Below are positions 1 through 7,736 of a stretch of DNA of 64,000 nucleotides, in pieces (position 1 is the stretch's first letter; every line of letters begins with the position of its first letter). This DNA comes from Neorhizobium sp. JUb45 (GTDB lineage: Bacteria > Pseudomonadota > Alphaproteobacteria > Rhizobiales > Rhizobiaceae), in assembly GCF_004343585.1 (NCBI RefSeq), contig NZ_SLYW01000009.1:114065-178064 (forward strand), written 5' to 3'. Made by a program: the position numbers and the translations under genes. Under the pieces are notes generated by a model. The model was not told the DNA's origin. It was given only the letters and a program-made list of their open reading frames with translations, and did not search any database.

Positions 1-234
1 GGTGGAAATACGGTTATCAGTCTGAAAACCGTCGATACCACCGGCTCAACATGGATGTCTCGTATGGAAAGAACGATTGACGAGCTCCGTGACAGCGGCA
101 TAACGGTCAACGGCATTACTCCGAACAAAGTTCTAGATATAAGGGTTCAGCCAGGTGGTGCCGAAGCTGCGCAAGCTCTGCAGCTCTATGGTGAGCGAAA
201 TGGTGTAACCGTTATAGTGAAGGAATACCCCTAA
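1..234 (+). CDS. 3' end of a probable polymorphic toxin (partial)
   Basis: An open frame runs from the first base to TAA at 232-234, giving the last 77 residues of a protein whose start lies outside the window. The tail contains ISLKTVDTTGSTW followed by an amphipathic segment and a KVLDIRVQPGG strand. That arrangement, with a lysine in a beta strand before a helix, resembles the C-terminal nuclease domains (PD-(D/E)xK fold) of polymorphic or contact-dependent toxins. The stop overlaps the next start (TAATG), so the two genes are translationally coupled, which is typical of toxin/immunity pairs. The family is inferred from pattern only; the N-terminal delivery domain (Rhs, VgrG or filamentous) cannot be seen. 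Confidence 0.5.
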   Translation, partial: GGNTVISLKTVDTTGSTWMSRMERTIDELRDSGITVNGITPNKVLDIRVQPGGAEAAQALQLYGERNGVTVIVKEYP

Positions 235-1037
235 TGAGGAGAACTAGAACTGAAAAACTAGAGTTGATCTTTACGCTGGCTCCGAACGATGAGAAAATAA
301 CGCTCATCTCCGAAAAGCCGAGAATTGAAGTGGGAGCGCGCAGACACGGTGCATTGTCCGCTCTTGAAGCGATAGAGACAATTCTCCAAGTGATGCGGAC
401 TCTGGGAATTGAAGAAAAATTTCAATCTCATGGTAAAATACTGCCCCTCACGAAAATGCTGACGTCTGCCCGGAAGACCGATCGACTAAGCCGGTTTGAG
501 ACTGAGGGACTGACTTTTCAATACGGCCCAATAGCCGACCACAACCAATGCTATATACAAATTGCAGAAAAGCTTCCGAGTGCTGCCGTCGATTGGGAAC
601 AGTGGGCGAAGCCTTTTGTTATGTCCCCCCATTTTGTACAGGCATGGCTTGCAGATGTCGAATACGACAAGTGGCAAAATGCTAAAGACCCTTTGATTTA
701 TAAAGCCGCCAATCGAGATTATTCCTCTTTGCCGATGCGTTCCAATGGATTGCCGCCACCAGTCGAGCAAATGGTTATTGATATTTCGCAAAATCCCGGC
801 CGCTGGTGGCTGCGCTCTGGGTATGTGGAGGCGGTGGGATCCGTCATGTGGCTTAGCGATATATTCTGGCACTACGTTGGTGCTCAGCACAAGGAGCGGC
901 TGGAGACAATTGATCCAATCGAGATCAAACAGATAACGGAAAAGGTTATACGTTTATCTGTCTCAGACAGCACGTTTACGGAAACAAGCTTTCGCGAGGT
1001 GCAGGATCGCTTGCGAGATGCGCTTTATACCCCGTGA
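234..1037 (+). CDS. putative immunity protein coupled to the upstream toxin
   Basis: A 267-residue soluble protein with no signal peptide or membrane segment. Its ATG shares a base with the stop of the upstream frame. A tryptophan-rich stretch near residues 185-215 (NPGRWWLRSGY, then MWLSDIFWHYVG) is the most distinctive part. Size, cytosolic nature and coupling to a toxin-like C-terminus suggest that it neutralises that toxin. A relation to large alpha/beta immunity families such as Imm52 is possible but not demonstrated. The coding sequence is more AT-rich than most of the window, in line with horizontally mobile toxin/immunity cargo. Confidence 0.45.
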   Translation: MRRTRTEKLELIFTLAPNDEKITLISEKPRIEVGARRHGALSALEAIETILQVMRTLGIEEKFQSHGKILPLTKMLTSARKTDRLSRFETEGLTFQYGPIADHNQCYIQIAEKLPSAAVDWEQWAKPFVMSPHFVQAWLADVEYDKWQNAKDPLIYKAANRDYSSLPMRSNGLPPPVEQMVIDISQNPGRWWLRSGYVEAVGSVMWLSDIFWHYVGAQHKERLETIDPIEIKQITEKVIRLSVSDSTFTETSFREVQDRLRDALYTP

Positions 1038-1248
1038 TGTGGCCTCGGCCTCCTTTATTCATAGCGAGGACTACTTAGGCCGGCGAAATCATTAATGAGG
1101 CATTTTGGCTTTCAGTCTCAACTCTCTTCGGAATGATTAACGCTGATATTTCCCGCTTGCGTTCCAAAACCGACCATGAGCGACGCCGCCCGTTGGCACA
1201 GGGTAACCGTCCGATTGGCACCGCCTGCCGCCTAGCGCCCTGATGGCC

Positions 1249-1288
1249 TAAGACACGTATTTAACGACGTCGTTAGCGACGTGTCTTA
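1249..1288. repeat. nested inverted repeat upstream of IS66 tnpA
   Basis: TAAGACACGT (1249-1258) is the exact reverse complement of ACGTGTCTTA (1279-1288). Inside the loop is a perfect 12-bp palindrome, AACGACGTCGTT (1263-1274). It lies just ahead of the tnpA start at 1302, so it could form a hairpin affecting transposase expression or act as a binding site for the element's own proteins. Confidence 0.6.
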
Positions 1289-1301
1289 TGCGGGGATTGC
1301 G

Positions 1302-1670
1302 ATGCGCGTTGAGATTCTTGGGCAGGAACGTCGGCGCCGATGGCGCGACGATGAGAAGCTGGCCATTATCATGTCGGTTGGGGATGGTGGAGCGACAATC
1401 ACAGAGGTTGCCCATCGGCACGATATCACGCGCCAGCAGATTTACGCCTGGCGTAGCGAGCTGAAGAAGAAGGGGCTTCTCTCGGTGTCTTCGAATGCAT
1501 TGTTCATTCCCATCGACGTGAATGCCGTGCAGACTGATGTTCAGGACGGCAGGGAAAGCCGCGCCGGGATGATCGAGCTGCGATTGAGCTGCGGTCGCAC
1601 CCTTCGCTTTGGCAGTGCGGTCGATACCGCCGCCCTGACCCAGCTTATTCGGGCGGTGGAAGCAGCATGA
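1302..1670 (+). CDS. tnpA: IS66 family accessory protein TnpA
   Basis: A 122-residue protein with an N-terminal helix-turn-helix of the IS66 TnpA type: basic RRRRWRDDEK, then EVAHRHDITRQQIYAWRSEL at residues ~35-55. The C-terminal half is a short beta-rich tail usual for the family. An upstream GTG at 1281 is in frame but lies within the inverted repeat, so the ATG at 1302 is preferred. It overlaps tnpB by four bases (ATGA). In IS66 elements TnpA and TnpB are both needed with TnpC for transposition. Confidence 0.85.
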   Translation: MRVEILGQERRRRWRDDEKLAIIMSVGDGGATITEVAHRHDITRQQIYAWRSELKKKGLLSVSSNALFIPIDVNAVQTDVQDGRESRAGMIELRLSCGRTLRFGSAVDTAALTQLIRAVEAA

Positions 1671-2014
1671 TCGGGCCTGGGACCGGTGTCCGGGTCTATC
1701 TTGCTTGCGGGATCACGGACATGCGTAAAGGAATAGAAGGCCTGGCAGCCCTTGCACAGGATGTCCTGCGCCAGAAGCCAACGGGCGGCGCGGTATTTGC
1801 CTTTCGGGGCAAACGAGGCGATCGATTGAAGCTGCTGTATTTTGATGGCCAAGGCTTCTGCCTGTACTACAAGATCTTGCAGAAAGGTCGGTTCCCATGG
1901 CCGTCTGCGTCCGACGGGACGGCGCGACTGACGTCGGCCCAACTGGCGATGTTGTGGGAAGGGATCGATTGGCGTCGTCCGGATTGGGGAGCGCCACCGG
2001 CTCGTGTCGGGTGA
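1667..2014 (+). CDS. tnpB: IS66 family accessory protein TnpB
   Basis: A 115-residue protein of normal TnpB length (IS66 Orf2). It has the family landmarks: VYLACGITDMRKGIEGLAAL near the N-terminus, VFAFRGKRGDRLKLLYFDGQ in the middle, and LTSAQLAMLWEGIDW near the C-terminus. Its start overlaps the tnpA stop. The gene is intact, but its tnpC partner is not. Confidence 0.92.
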   Translation: MIGPGTGVRVYLACGITDMRKGIEGLAALAQDVLRQKPTGGAVFAFRGKRGDRLKLLYFDGQGFCLYYKILQKGRFPWPSASDGTARLTSAQLAMLWEGIDWRRPDWGAPPARVG

Positions 2015-2077
2015 TTTTATCCCTCTGAAACCACTCGTTTTTATGGCAATTTCTCCTGACTTATGGTAGTCAGGATC

Positions 2078-2161
2078 ATGTCAGACGCAACGGCAAATCT
2101 TCCGGATGAGAGCGGCGGTGCAAAAGTCTGCCACGGTAACGGCGCGATAATCACGCCGTAG
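2078..2161 (+). pseudogene. tnpC 5' remnant of IS66
   Basis: The ATG at 2078 opens a frame beginning MSDATANLPDE, which resembles the N-terminus of IS66 TnpC transposases. After about a dozen codons it runs into IS21 terminal sequence and stops at 2159-2161. A small hairpin (CTGACT 2056-2061 with AGTCAG 2068-2073) lies just before it. The DDE transposase core is absent. Confidence 0.6.
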
Positions 2162-2162
2162 G

Positions 2163-2183
2163 GGCGGAGTAAAATCCGGCCAC
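2163..2183. repeat. IS21 left subterminal inverted repeat
   Basis: The reverse complement of this 21-bp segment matches the segment at 4565-4585 at 19 of 21 positions (core TTTTACTCCGCC). IS21 elements carry such repeated transposase-binding sites inside both ends. Confidence 0.8.
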
Positions 2184-2231
2184 CTATCTTCCTTCTGCAT
2201 TGGAAGCAGGAGGGACAAGGGGATCTACACC

Positions 2232-3728
2232 GTGGAATTGTATCTCAAGGTTCGCTTGGCCGTGTCGGAGGGGATGACCCGGCGTCAGGCTGCAAAGCAT
2301 TTCAACATATCTCGCGACAGCGTTGCTAAGATGTTGTCGTATTCGACGCCGCCGGGCTATCAGCGTCAGTTGCCGATCCGGCGGCCGAAGCTGGATGCGT
2401 TCGTCTCGACAATTGATCATTGGCTCGATGAGGACGTGAAGGTGCCGCGCAAGCAGCGCCACACGGCCAAGCGGGTGTTCGACCGGCTCCGGGACGAGCG
2501 CGGCTTCACCGGTGGCTACACGATCATCAAGGATTACATGCGCGAGCGGGATCAGCGCCGCCAGGAGGTGTTCGTGCCGCTGGCTCATCCGCCGGGCCAT
2601 GGGCAGGCCGACTTCGGTGAGGCTCTGGTGGTGATCGGCGGTGTCGAGCGGAAGGCGCACTTCTTCGTTTTGGATCTGCCGCACAGCGACGGCTGTTATG
2701 TGCGGGCCTATCCAGCGGCCGTATCAGAGGCCTGGGTCGACGGCCACATCCATGCGTTTGCGTTCTTCGGGGCCGTGCCGCAATCGATCGTCTACGACAA
2801 TGATCGTTGCCTGGTCGCAAAGATCCTGCCTGATGGGACCCGCAAGCGTGCGGCGCTGTTCAGCGGTTTTTTGTCCCACTACCTGATCCGGGATCGTTAC
2901 GGGCGGCCGGGCAAGGGCAACGATAAGGGAAACGTCGAGGGGCTTGTTGGCTATGCCAGACGCAACTTCATGGTGCCGATACCGCAGTTTCCAACATGGG
3001 AGGCGTTCAACGTCTGGCTGGAGGAGCAATGCCGCAAGCGCCAGCGCGACAAACTGCGGGGCGAGAGCGAGACGATCGGCGAACGGCTGCAGCGGGATCT
3101 GGCTGCCATGCGCATGTTACCGGCATCTCCATTCGATGCGTGCGATCAGGCCGGCGTCAAGGTAACGGCCCAGTCGTTGGCGCGTTACAAGACCAATGAC
3201 TATTCCGTCCCGGTCGCCTACGGCCATCAGGATGTCTGGGTCAGGGGTTATGTCGACGAAGTGGTGATCGGCTGCCGCGGCGAGATCATCGCCCGTCATC
3301 CCCGGAGCTGGGACCGCGAGGACGTCGTCTTCGATCCTGTGCATTACCTGCCGCTGATCGAGCAGAAGATCAATTCGCTGGATCAGGCAGCACCTCTCCA
3401 GGGCTGGGATTTGCCAGAGGAATTCGCCACGCTGCGCCGTTTGATGGAAGGCCGCATGGCCAAGCATGGCCGGCGAGAATATGTGCAGGTCTTGCGCCTG
3501 CTGGAAAGCTTCGAGCTCGCCGACCTGCACGCGGCGGTAAAGCAGGCGCTCCAACTCGGCGCGATCGGCTTCGACGCCGTCAAGCATCTGATCCTGTGCC
3601 GAGTGGAGCGCCGGCCGCCACGACTGGACCTGTCCATCTACCCGTATTTGCCGAGGGCGACGGTCGAGACGACGTCGGCGAAGGCCTATATGCGACTGCT
3701 TTCCGCGCATGGGGAGGAAGCGGCATGA
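2232..3728 (+). CDS. istA: IS21 family transposase IstA
   Basis: A 498-residue DDE transposase starting at GTG. The N-terminal helix-turn-helix (SEGMTRRQAAKHFNISRDSV, residues ~12-31) should bind the repeats at the element ends. The catalytic rve core follows: first Asp in HGQADFGEA (~residue 120), second in IVYDNDR (~185), Glu in GNVEGLVGYARR (~240). The C-terminal Mu-type beta domain is present (residues ~300-390), ending with the usual extension. Length and motifs are complete, so it is probably functional. Its stop overlaps the istB start (ATGA). Confidence 0.95.
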   Translation: MELYLKVRLAVSEGMTRRQAAKHFNISRDSVAKMLSYSTPPGYQRQLPIRRPKLDAFVSTIDHWLDEDVKVPRKQRHTAKRVFDRLRDERGFTGGYTIIKDYMRERDQRRQEVFVPLAHPPGHGQADFGEALVVIGGVERKAHFFVLDLPHSDGCYVRAYPAAVSEAWVDGHIHAFAFFGAVPQSIVYDNDRCLVAKILPDGTRKRAALFSGFLSHYLIRDRYGRPGKGNDKGNVEGLVGYARRNFMVPIPQFPTWEAFNVWLEEQCRKRQRDKLRGESETIGERLQRDLAAMRMLPASPFDACDQAGVKVTAQSLARYKTNDYSVPVAYGHQDVWVRGYVDEVVIGCRGEIIARHPRSWDREDVVFDPVHYLPLIEQKINSLDQAAPLQGWDLPEEFATLRRLMEGRMAKHGRREYVQVLRLLESFELADLHAAVKQALQLGAIGFDAVKHLILCRVERRPPRLDLSIYPYLPRATVETTSAKAYMRLLSAHGEEAA

Positions 3729-4483
3729 GTGACGAAGTGCCCGAGATCCTGCTCTCCCATTATCTCAAAACCCTCAAGCTCCCGACCTTCCAGCGCGAGT
3801 ACCAGAAGCTGGCCCGGCTATGTGCCACCGAGGGCGTCGATCATGTCGAATACCTGTTCCGGCTTTCCGAAAGAGAGATGATCGAACGGGACCGCCGCAA
3901 GGTCGAGCGCCGTATCAAGGCGGCCAAATTCCCCGTCGTCAAAAGCCTCGACAGCTTCGACTTCGTAGCCATCCCCAAACTCAACAAGATGCAGGTGCTG
4001 GAACTGGCGCGATGCGAATGGATCGAGCGCCGGGAGAACGTCATCGCACTCGGGCCAAGCGGCACGGGCAAGACGCATGTCGCACTCGGTCTCGGCTTGG
4101 CCGCATGCCAGAAAGGCCTGTCCGTAGGCTTCACTACGGCCGCCGCTCTGGTCAGCGAGATGATGGAGGCACGTGACGAACGGCGTCTGCTCCGCTTCCA
4201 GAAGCAAATGGCTGCCTACCAGCTTCTCATCATCGATGAGTTGGGCTTTGTGCCGCTGTCCAAGACTGGTGCGGAATTGCTGTTCGAGCTGATCTCACAA
4301 CGCTATGAACGCGGCGCGACCCTGATCACCAGCAATCTTCCGTTTGACGAATGGACAGAGACACTGGGATCGGAACGACTGACTGGTGCACTGCTCGATC
4401 GCATCACCCACCATGTCAACATTCTCGAAATGAACGGCGACAGCTATCGTCTCGCCCAAAGCCGCGCCAGAAAGGCCGGCTAA
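3725..4483 (+). CDS. istB: IS21 family helper ATPase IstB
   Basis: A 252-residue DnaC-like AAA+ ATPase that regulates target choice and assembly of the IstA transpososome. Walker A is GPSGTGKTH (~residues 103-111) and Walker B is LLIIDELGF (~163-171); the sensor segment TLITSNLPFDEW follows. The start at 3725 overlaps the istA stop, and the protein then begins MSDEVPEILL as expected. A longer upstream frame exists but would lie inside istA and is not used. Confidence 0.95.
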   Translation: MSDEVPEILLSHYLKTLKLPTFQREYQKLARLCATEGVDHVEYLFRLSEREMIERDRRKVERRIKAAKFPVVKSLDSFDFVAIPKLNKMQVLELARCEWIERRENVIALGPSGTGKTHVALGLGLAACQKGLSVGFTTAAALVSEMMEARDERRLLRFQKQMAAYQLLIIDELGFVPLSKTGAELLFELISQRYERGATLITSNLPFDEWTETLGSERLTGALLDRITHHVNILEMNGDSYRLAQSRARKAG

Positions 4484-4503
4484 ACCCTCCTTGAAAATCG
4501 CCA

Positions 4504-4558
4504 CGCACGCATGAGACCCCCGCTCGGGCTACGCCCTCCCGGAGGTCTCATGCGTGCG
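4504..4558. terminator. hairpin downstream of istB
   Basis: A perfect 15-bp stem (4504-4518 paired with 4544-4558, core GCACGCATGAGACC) with a 25-base loop, 20 bp after the istB stop. It has no T-tract. It may end istAB transcription or act as an end-proximal structure of the element. Confidence 0.55.
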
Positions 4559-4564
4559 CCAAAA

Positions 4565-4585
4565 GTGGCCTGGTTTTACTCCGCC
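4565..4585. repeat. IS21 right subterminal inverted repeat
   Basis: Partner of 2163-2183 (19 of 21 bases match in inverted orientation). A second, more diverged copy (CTGGCC...CTCCGGCG) follows up to the end of the element at 4615. Confidence 0.8.
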
Positions 4586-4615
4586 GCCTGGCCTTAATTT
4601 GCTCCGGCGTTGACA

Positions 4616-4698
4616 TCGCTTGGTGTCGAGAGCACATCGCCGAGAATGTTCTGAGCGAAGACGGTGCTGCCTGCGCCGACCAGACAAATCTTTGGCAT
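4616..4698 (-). pseudogene. 5' fragment of a GH4 alpha-galactosidase (melA type)
   Basis: Read on the minus strand from ATG at 4698, this encodes MPKICLVGAGSTVFAQ and then NILGDVLSTP before running into the IS21 end. It is the NAD-binding N-terminus of family 4 glycoside hydrolases (MelA/AglA). Only ~27 of the expected ~430-450 codons remain; the rest is absent from the window. Its head-to-head position with a MelR-like regulator supports the melA assignment. Confidence 0.8.
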
Positions 4699-4721
4699 GG
4701 GATGGCCTTCTTATGGATTTC

Positions 4722-4758
4722 GTTGATATCAACATGCATCATTGAATTCCGGAATTCA
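4722..4758. promoter_or_regulatory. paired palindromes between the melA remnant and melR-like gene
   Basis: Two perfect palindromes lie in the divergent promoter region: GTTGATATCAAC (4722-4733) and TGAATTCCGGAATTCA (4743-4758). Both are candidate operators for the MelR-like regulator or for a global repressor. The second covers an in-frame TTG at 4742, which argues against using that codon as the start of the regulator. Confidence 0.45.
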
Positions 4759-4804
4759 TCCGGTTATAGACCTATTTATTCCCGGATCGGCGCATGGGCT
4801 GACG

Positions 4805-5647
4805 ATGAAAGAAGAATTCTCCGAATTTGTCGAATGGTCTGCTCCGTCTCACAGCTTTTTCATAGAGCGCCACGTGGCGAGCGCGATGAGTGCTGCGCAT
4901 TGGCATGACCACGTGGAATTAAACGTGCTGCTAGACGGCAAAATGACCTACCTGTTCAATGGGACACAGGTGCAGATCGAAGCCGGACAGCTTTCACTGT
5001 TTTGGGCGGCAATCCCGCATCAGGTGATCGTGGTGGCACACGACGCGCCGGTGATTTGCATCTACCTTCCGCTCGTTGATTTTCTCGCCCTGCCGCTCGA
5101 TCAGTTTGCTCGCCAGGCCGTCATGCAGGGAACTTTCGTCAAGGAAGACGTTGCAGGGCAGAGCACCAGTTTAGCGGCAGGCCGTTGGCTTGAGGAATGG
5201 GAAACTGGTGGGGAGCTTCGGCGGCAACTTGTGTGCGACGAGGTCAAGCTCGCGGTTCGCCGACTAATTCTCGATAAGGCCGGCGCGCCAACGCCTGCAG
5301 TCAGTTTCGGGGTGCCGCACAATCAATCCGTCGGGCATGCCCAACGTATTACCGAAGTCATCAACGAGCGATATGACGAAGCGCTGACCCTGACGTCGCT
5401 TTCGAAACTTGCGGGTGTGCATTCCGCTACTGCAAATCGCGCATTTCGAGATGTCTTGGGAATTTCGGTCGTGGAATATCTCACACGTTACCGTTTGGCG
5501 CGCGCAATGCAGCGACTTGCCGAAACGGATGACGGCATCCTGGATATCGCACTCGACTGCGGCTTCGGCTCCAACTCGAGGTTCTACGAGATTTTCCGCC
5601 AGAGGACCGGAACGACACCGCGTCAGTTTCGTGCGTCGACGCGCTAG
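4805..5647 (+). CDS. AraC-family regulator, MelR-like
   Basis: A 280-residue protein from ATG 4805 (an in-frame TTG at 4742 would add 21 residues). The N-terminal cupin has HWHDHVELNVLLDG and LSLFWAAIPHQV, closely following the E. coli MelR pattern (HWHGQVEVNV, LFWACTPHQ). The C-terminal AraC domain carries two helix-turn-helix units, the second around ILDIALDCGFGSNSRFYEIF, ending GTTPRQFRAS. MelR activates melibiose genes. Here the divergent GH4 gene has been destroyed by IS21, so the regulator appears orphaned. Confidence 0.85.
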   Translation: MKEEFSEFVEWSAPSHSFFIERHVASAMSAAHWHDHVELNVLLDGKMTYLFNGTQVQIEAGQLSLFWAAIPHQVIVVAHDAPVICIYLPLVDFLALPLDQFARQAVMQGTFVKEDVAGQSTSLAAGRWLEEWETGGELRRQLVCDEVKLAVRRLILDKAGAPTPAVSFGVPHNQSVGHAQRITEVINERYDEALTLTSLSKLAGVHSATANRAFRDVLGISVVEYLTRYRLARAMQRLAETDDGILDIALDCGFGSNSRFYEIFRQRTGTTPRQFRASTR

Positions 5648-5956
5648 ATCACTTCATCGTTGAAAGAGGCAACGGTTCGCAAAACGAGATCGCTGAAGGA
5701 TGCGGGAAGATTGCGGGGGCGGGTTACATCGCGAAGGCGATATCGAGATACTCAATCATTTCGGAAGCGTAGCTTTGATAGATAGCGGGTCGAACGTTCA
5801 CATCCCATCACATCAAAAGCTTTGATCTTATTGGCCTTGGGTGCAGCATGTCGGTGGTTAAAAGACAGCGTCGCAGCAAAGCGCAGACGACTGCTTTGCG
5901 CCGACACCAGTCATCACACGGCTAAGCGGATGACTGGTCGTGCCCCGCCATTGAGA
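5648..5956. other. intergenic, no gene seen
   Basis: About 310 bp between the MelR-like gene and the end of the SDR gene, which converge. No convincing coding frame, RNA or strong hairpin with a T-tract was seen. Confidence 0.5.
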
Positions 5957-6712
5957 TCAGACTTGCGCCCAGCCACCGTCCACGGTCAGTTCAACGCCGG
6001 TGATGAACTCCGAATCGTCCGACGCCAGAAAAAGAACCGTCTTTGCAATATCGTGGCCGGTACCCTTGCGGCCGAGCGGTGTGAGGTCAATCGCTTGGCG
6101 GTTCATCTCGCGGATCATCTCCTCGCTCAGCCCCGTCTTACGCATGATATCGGTGTCGATATAGCCTGGAGCCATGGCATTGATCCGGATCCCTTTGGCG
6201 CCGTATTCGGCCGTCAGCGAGCGCGCAAGCGAGCGCAGTGCCGCCTTGGTGGCGGAATAGACGGACAGACCAGCCGTACCGCGCACACCTTGGATCGAGG
6301 TATTGAGAATGACGGAACCGCCCGAGCCCATCAGGCCGATAAGCTTCTGGATCGTGAAGAACGTGCCTTTGAAATTCGTGTTTGCGGTAAAATCGAAGTC
6401 CGCGTCGGTCACCTCCTCAAACAGTCCTGGTCGCGCGCCGCCTGCATTCGCGAACAGGATATCGAGGCGACCGTATCGGCTTTCGACATGAGCCCGCAGA
6501 GCATCAAGATCCTCCAGTTTCGCAATGTCTCCATGAAATCCGTCAGCCCCCTGGCCGATCTCTTGGACCGCAGCCTCGAGCGTTGCCTGATCGCGGCCTG
6601 TGACGACAACCTGCGCGCCCTCCTGAACGAAGAGCTTTGCGGTCGCAAACCCCATCCCGGCGCTGCCACCGGTAATGACGGCTATTTTTCCATCCAGCTT
6701 ATTCATTGACAT
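5957..6712 (-). CDS. SDR-family oxidoreductase
   Basis: A 251-residue classical short-chain dehydrogenase. The Rossmann glycine motif TGGSAGMG is at residues ~15-22, NAG at ~90, the catalytic Ser in ILNTSIQG (~140) and YSATK at ~153-157; it ends SEFITGVELTVDGGWAQV. It is expected to be a cytosolic NAD(P)(H)-dependent carbonyl/alcohol oxidoreductase; the substrate is not deducible. It has a GGAAGGA ribosome-binding site just before ATG 6712. The gene lies downstream of, and in the same direction as, a LysR gene, with a LysR-type inverted repeat in the gap. Confidence 0.9.
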   Translation of the reverse strand: MSMNKLDGKIAVITGGSAGMGFATAKLFVQEGAQVVVTGRDQATLEAAVQEIGQGADGFHGDIAKLEDLDALRAHVESRYGRLDILFANAGGARPGLFEEVTDADFDFTANTNFKGTFFTIQKLIGLMGSGGSVILNTSIQGVRGTAGLSVYSATKAALRSLARSLTAEYGAKGIRINAMAPGYIDTDIMRKTGLSEEMIREMNRQAIDLTPLGRKGTGHDIAKTVLFLASDDSEFITGVELTVDGGWAQV

Positions 6713-6806
6713 GGTCCTTCCGCTTGAAGCCGCACGGATGCAGCGATGGAAGGGAACCTAGGCAGTGACAAAGCGGGATCCCAGACAGGTCGATCGACTA
6801 GGATCT

Positions 6807-6821
6807 ATTCCTAGCAGGAAT
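6807..6821. promoter_or_regulatory. LysR-type operator upstream of the SDR gene
   Basis: ATTCC-TAGCA-GGAAT is a perfect inverted repeat fitting the LysR T-N11-A rule, 95 bp before the SDR start. The same half-sites occur in front of the LysR gene at 7740-7755, suggesting that one protein binds both. Confidence 0.55.
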
Positions 6822-6825
6822 GATG

Positions 6826-7734
6826 CTAAGCCGAAGTACGCAGGCCAGGTTTTTCAGCGCAGATCTCGACGAGAAAATCGATGACGACCCGAAAGCGTTG
6901 CGGCATCCTCCGGCCGCTCGCGCATATCACGTGGATCGGCGACGGTTCGGCCGCGAACTCTTCGAGGATCGGGACGACAGTGCCGGCTTTCAGATCTGCG
7001 GAGAACATCGCAAGTCCGGCATATCCAATGCCAAGCCCCATCAACACCGCTGCGCGCTGATCCTCGATATCGTTCGATCTGAGATTGCCCTCTGGCTGCA
7101 TGATGAGCGGGCCATCGGGGCTGTTGAACCTCCAGGGCTGTGTCGCGCCCCGCGTTTGTCCGGCAATGAGATTGTGCGACCGCAGATCGGCCGGAATGCG
7201 CGGCGTGCCAAACGTCCTCAGATACGCGGGAGCCGCCAGGGCCCCCATGTGCAGATCGCCGATCTTGCGGGCGATCAGTGTCGAATCCGCCAATGGCCCG
7301 ACACGCAGGGCAATATCGATCCCGTCGATGATGAGATCGACACGGCGCTCCGCAACCGAAATATCCAGCGTGATGTCCGGGAATTTTTCAAAGAAGGCGG
7401 GCAGCCGGGGAATGATGAACATTCGGCCAAAGGCAGGCGGTGTCGCCAGTCGCACCACACCGCTCGGCCTGATGTTCTTCTGGCCGATGCGGATTTCGGC
7501 CTCGTCAAGATCGCCAAGGATACGGATCGCGGTTTCGTAGAGGTCGAGGCCCGCTGCGGTCGGCTGTAAGCCACGGGATGTTCTGCTGAGGAGTTGCGTC
7601 CCCAGATGCTGTTCAAGGGCGGCGATCTGCTTGCTGACCGCAGGCTGTCCGATGCCGAGTTCACGGCCGACATGGGTGAAGCTGCCGCGCTCGACAACGC
7701 GTATATACACTCTGAGCGATGAGAAGCGGTCCAT
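6826..7734 (-). CDS. LysR-family transcriptional regulator
   Basis: A 302-residue LTTR. The N-terminal winged HTH (GSFTHVGRELGIGQPAVSKQ, residues ~17-36) and the long linker helix are followed by a type-2 periplasmic-binding fold. The arginine-rich HTH edge and RTSRGLQPTAAG are typical of the CrgA-like subgroup that often controls adjacent SDR or quinone-reductase genes. It lies directly upstream of the SDR at 5957-6712 on the same strand, its probable target. The start codon is 2 bp from a GGAATAG inverted repeat, consistent with autoregulation. Confidence 0.92.
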   Translation of the reverse strand: MDRFSSLRVYIRVVERGSFTHVGRELGIGQPAVSKQIAALEQHLGTQLLSRTSRGLQPTAAGLDLYETAIRILGDLDEAEIRIGQKNIRPSGVVRLATPPAFGRMFIIPRLPAFFEKFPDITLDISVAERRVDLIIDGIDIALRVGPLADSTLIARKIGDLHMGALAAPAYLRTFGTPRIPADLRSHNLIAGQTRGATQPWRFNSPDGPLIMQPEGNLRSNDIEDQRAAVLMGLGIGYAGLAMFSADLKAGTVVPILEEFAAEPSPIHVICASGRRMPQRFRVVIDFLVEICAEKPGLRTSA

Positions 7735-7736
7735 GA

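Larger units (their letters stand above)
1203..2118 (+). mobile_element. IS66-family element, 3'-truncated
   Basis: The left end probably lies at the GTAACCG at 1203, since IS66 ends usually begin GTAA. The tnpA and tnpB accessory genes follow in the usual overlapping order, and the first codons of tnpC start at 2078. Almost all of tnpC and the right end are missing, replaced by the IS21-type element that starts around 2119-2129. The element should therefore be unable to transpose by itself. Confidence 0.75.
2119..4615 (+). mobile_element. IS21-family insertion sequence with istA and istB
   Basis: About 2.5 kb holding istA and istB in overlapping order, flanked by inverted subterminal repeats. 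The right end is placed at TTGACA (4610-4615), because the bases beyond it resume another gene. The left end is either TGCAAAAG at 2119 or TGCCACGG at 2129. The flanks belong to different genes (IS66 tnpC on the left, a GH4 glycosidase on the right), and no target duplication is visible. The present arrangement therefore needed a deletion or recombination as well as simple insertion. Confidence 0.85.

Noticed and set aside
1281..1301. GTG 1281 as the start of IS66 tnpA
   Set aside because: It falls inside an inverted repeat; ATG 1302 gives the normal TnpA N-terminus.
4742..4804. TTG at 4742 as start of the MelR-like gene
   Set aside because: It would put the first codons inside a perfect palindrome in the promoter region. 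ATG 4805 gives an N-terminus aligned with MelR.
5822..6709. 295-codon plus-strand open frame opposite the SDR gene
   Set aside because: Antisense to a complete SDR with all catalytic motifs; the translation has biased composition and no ribosome-binding site.
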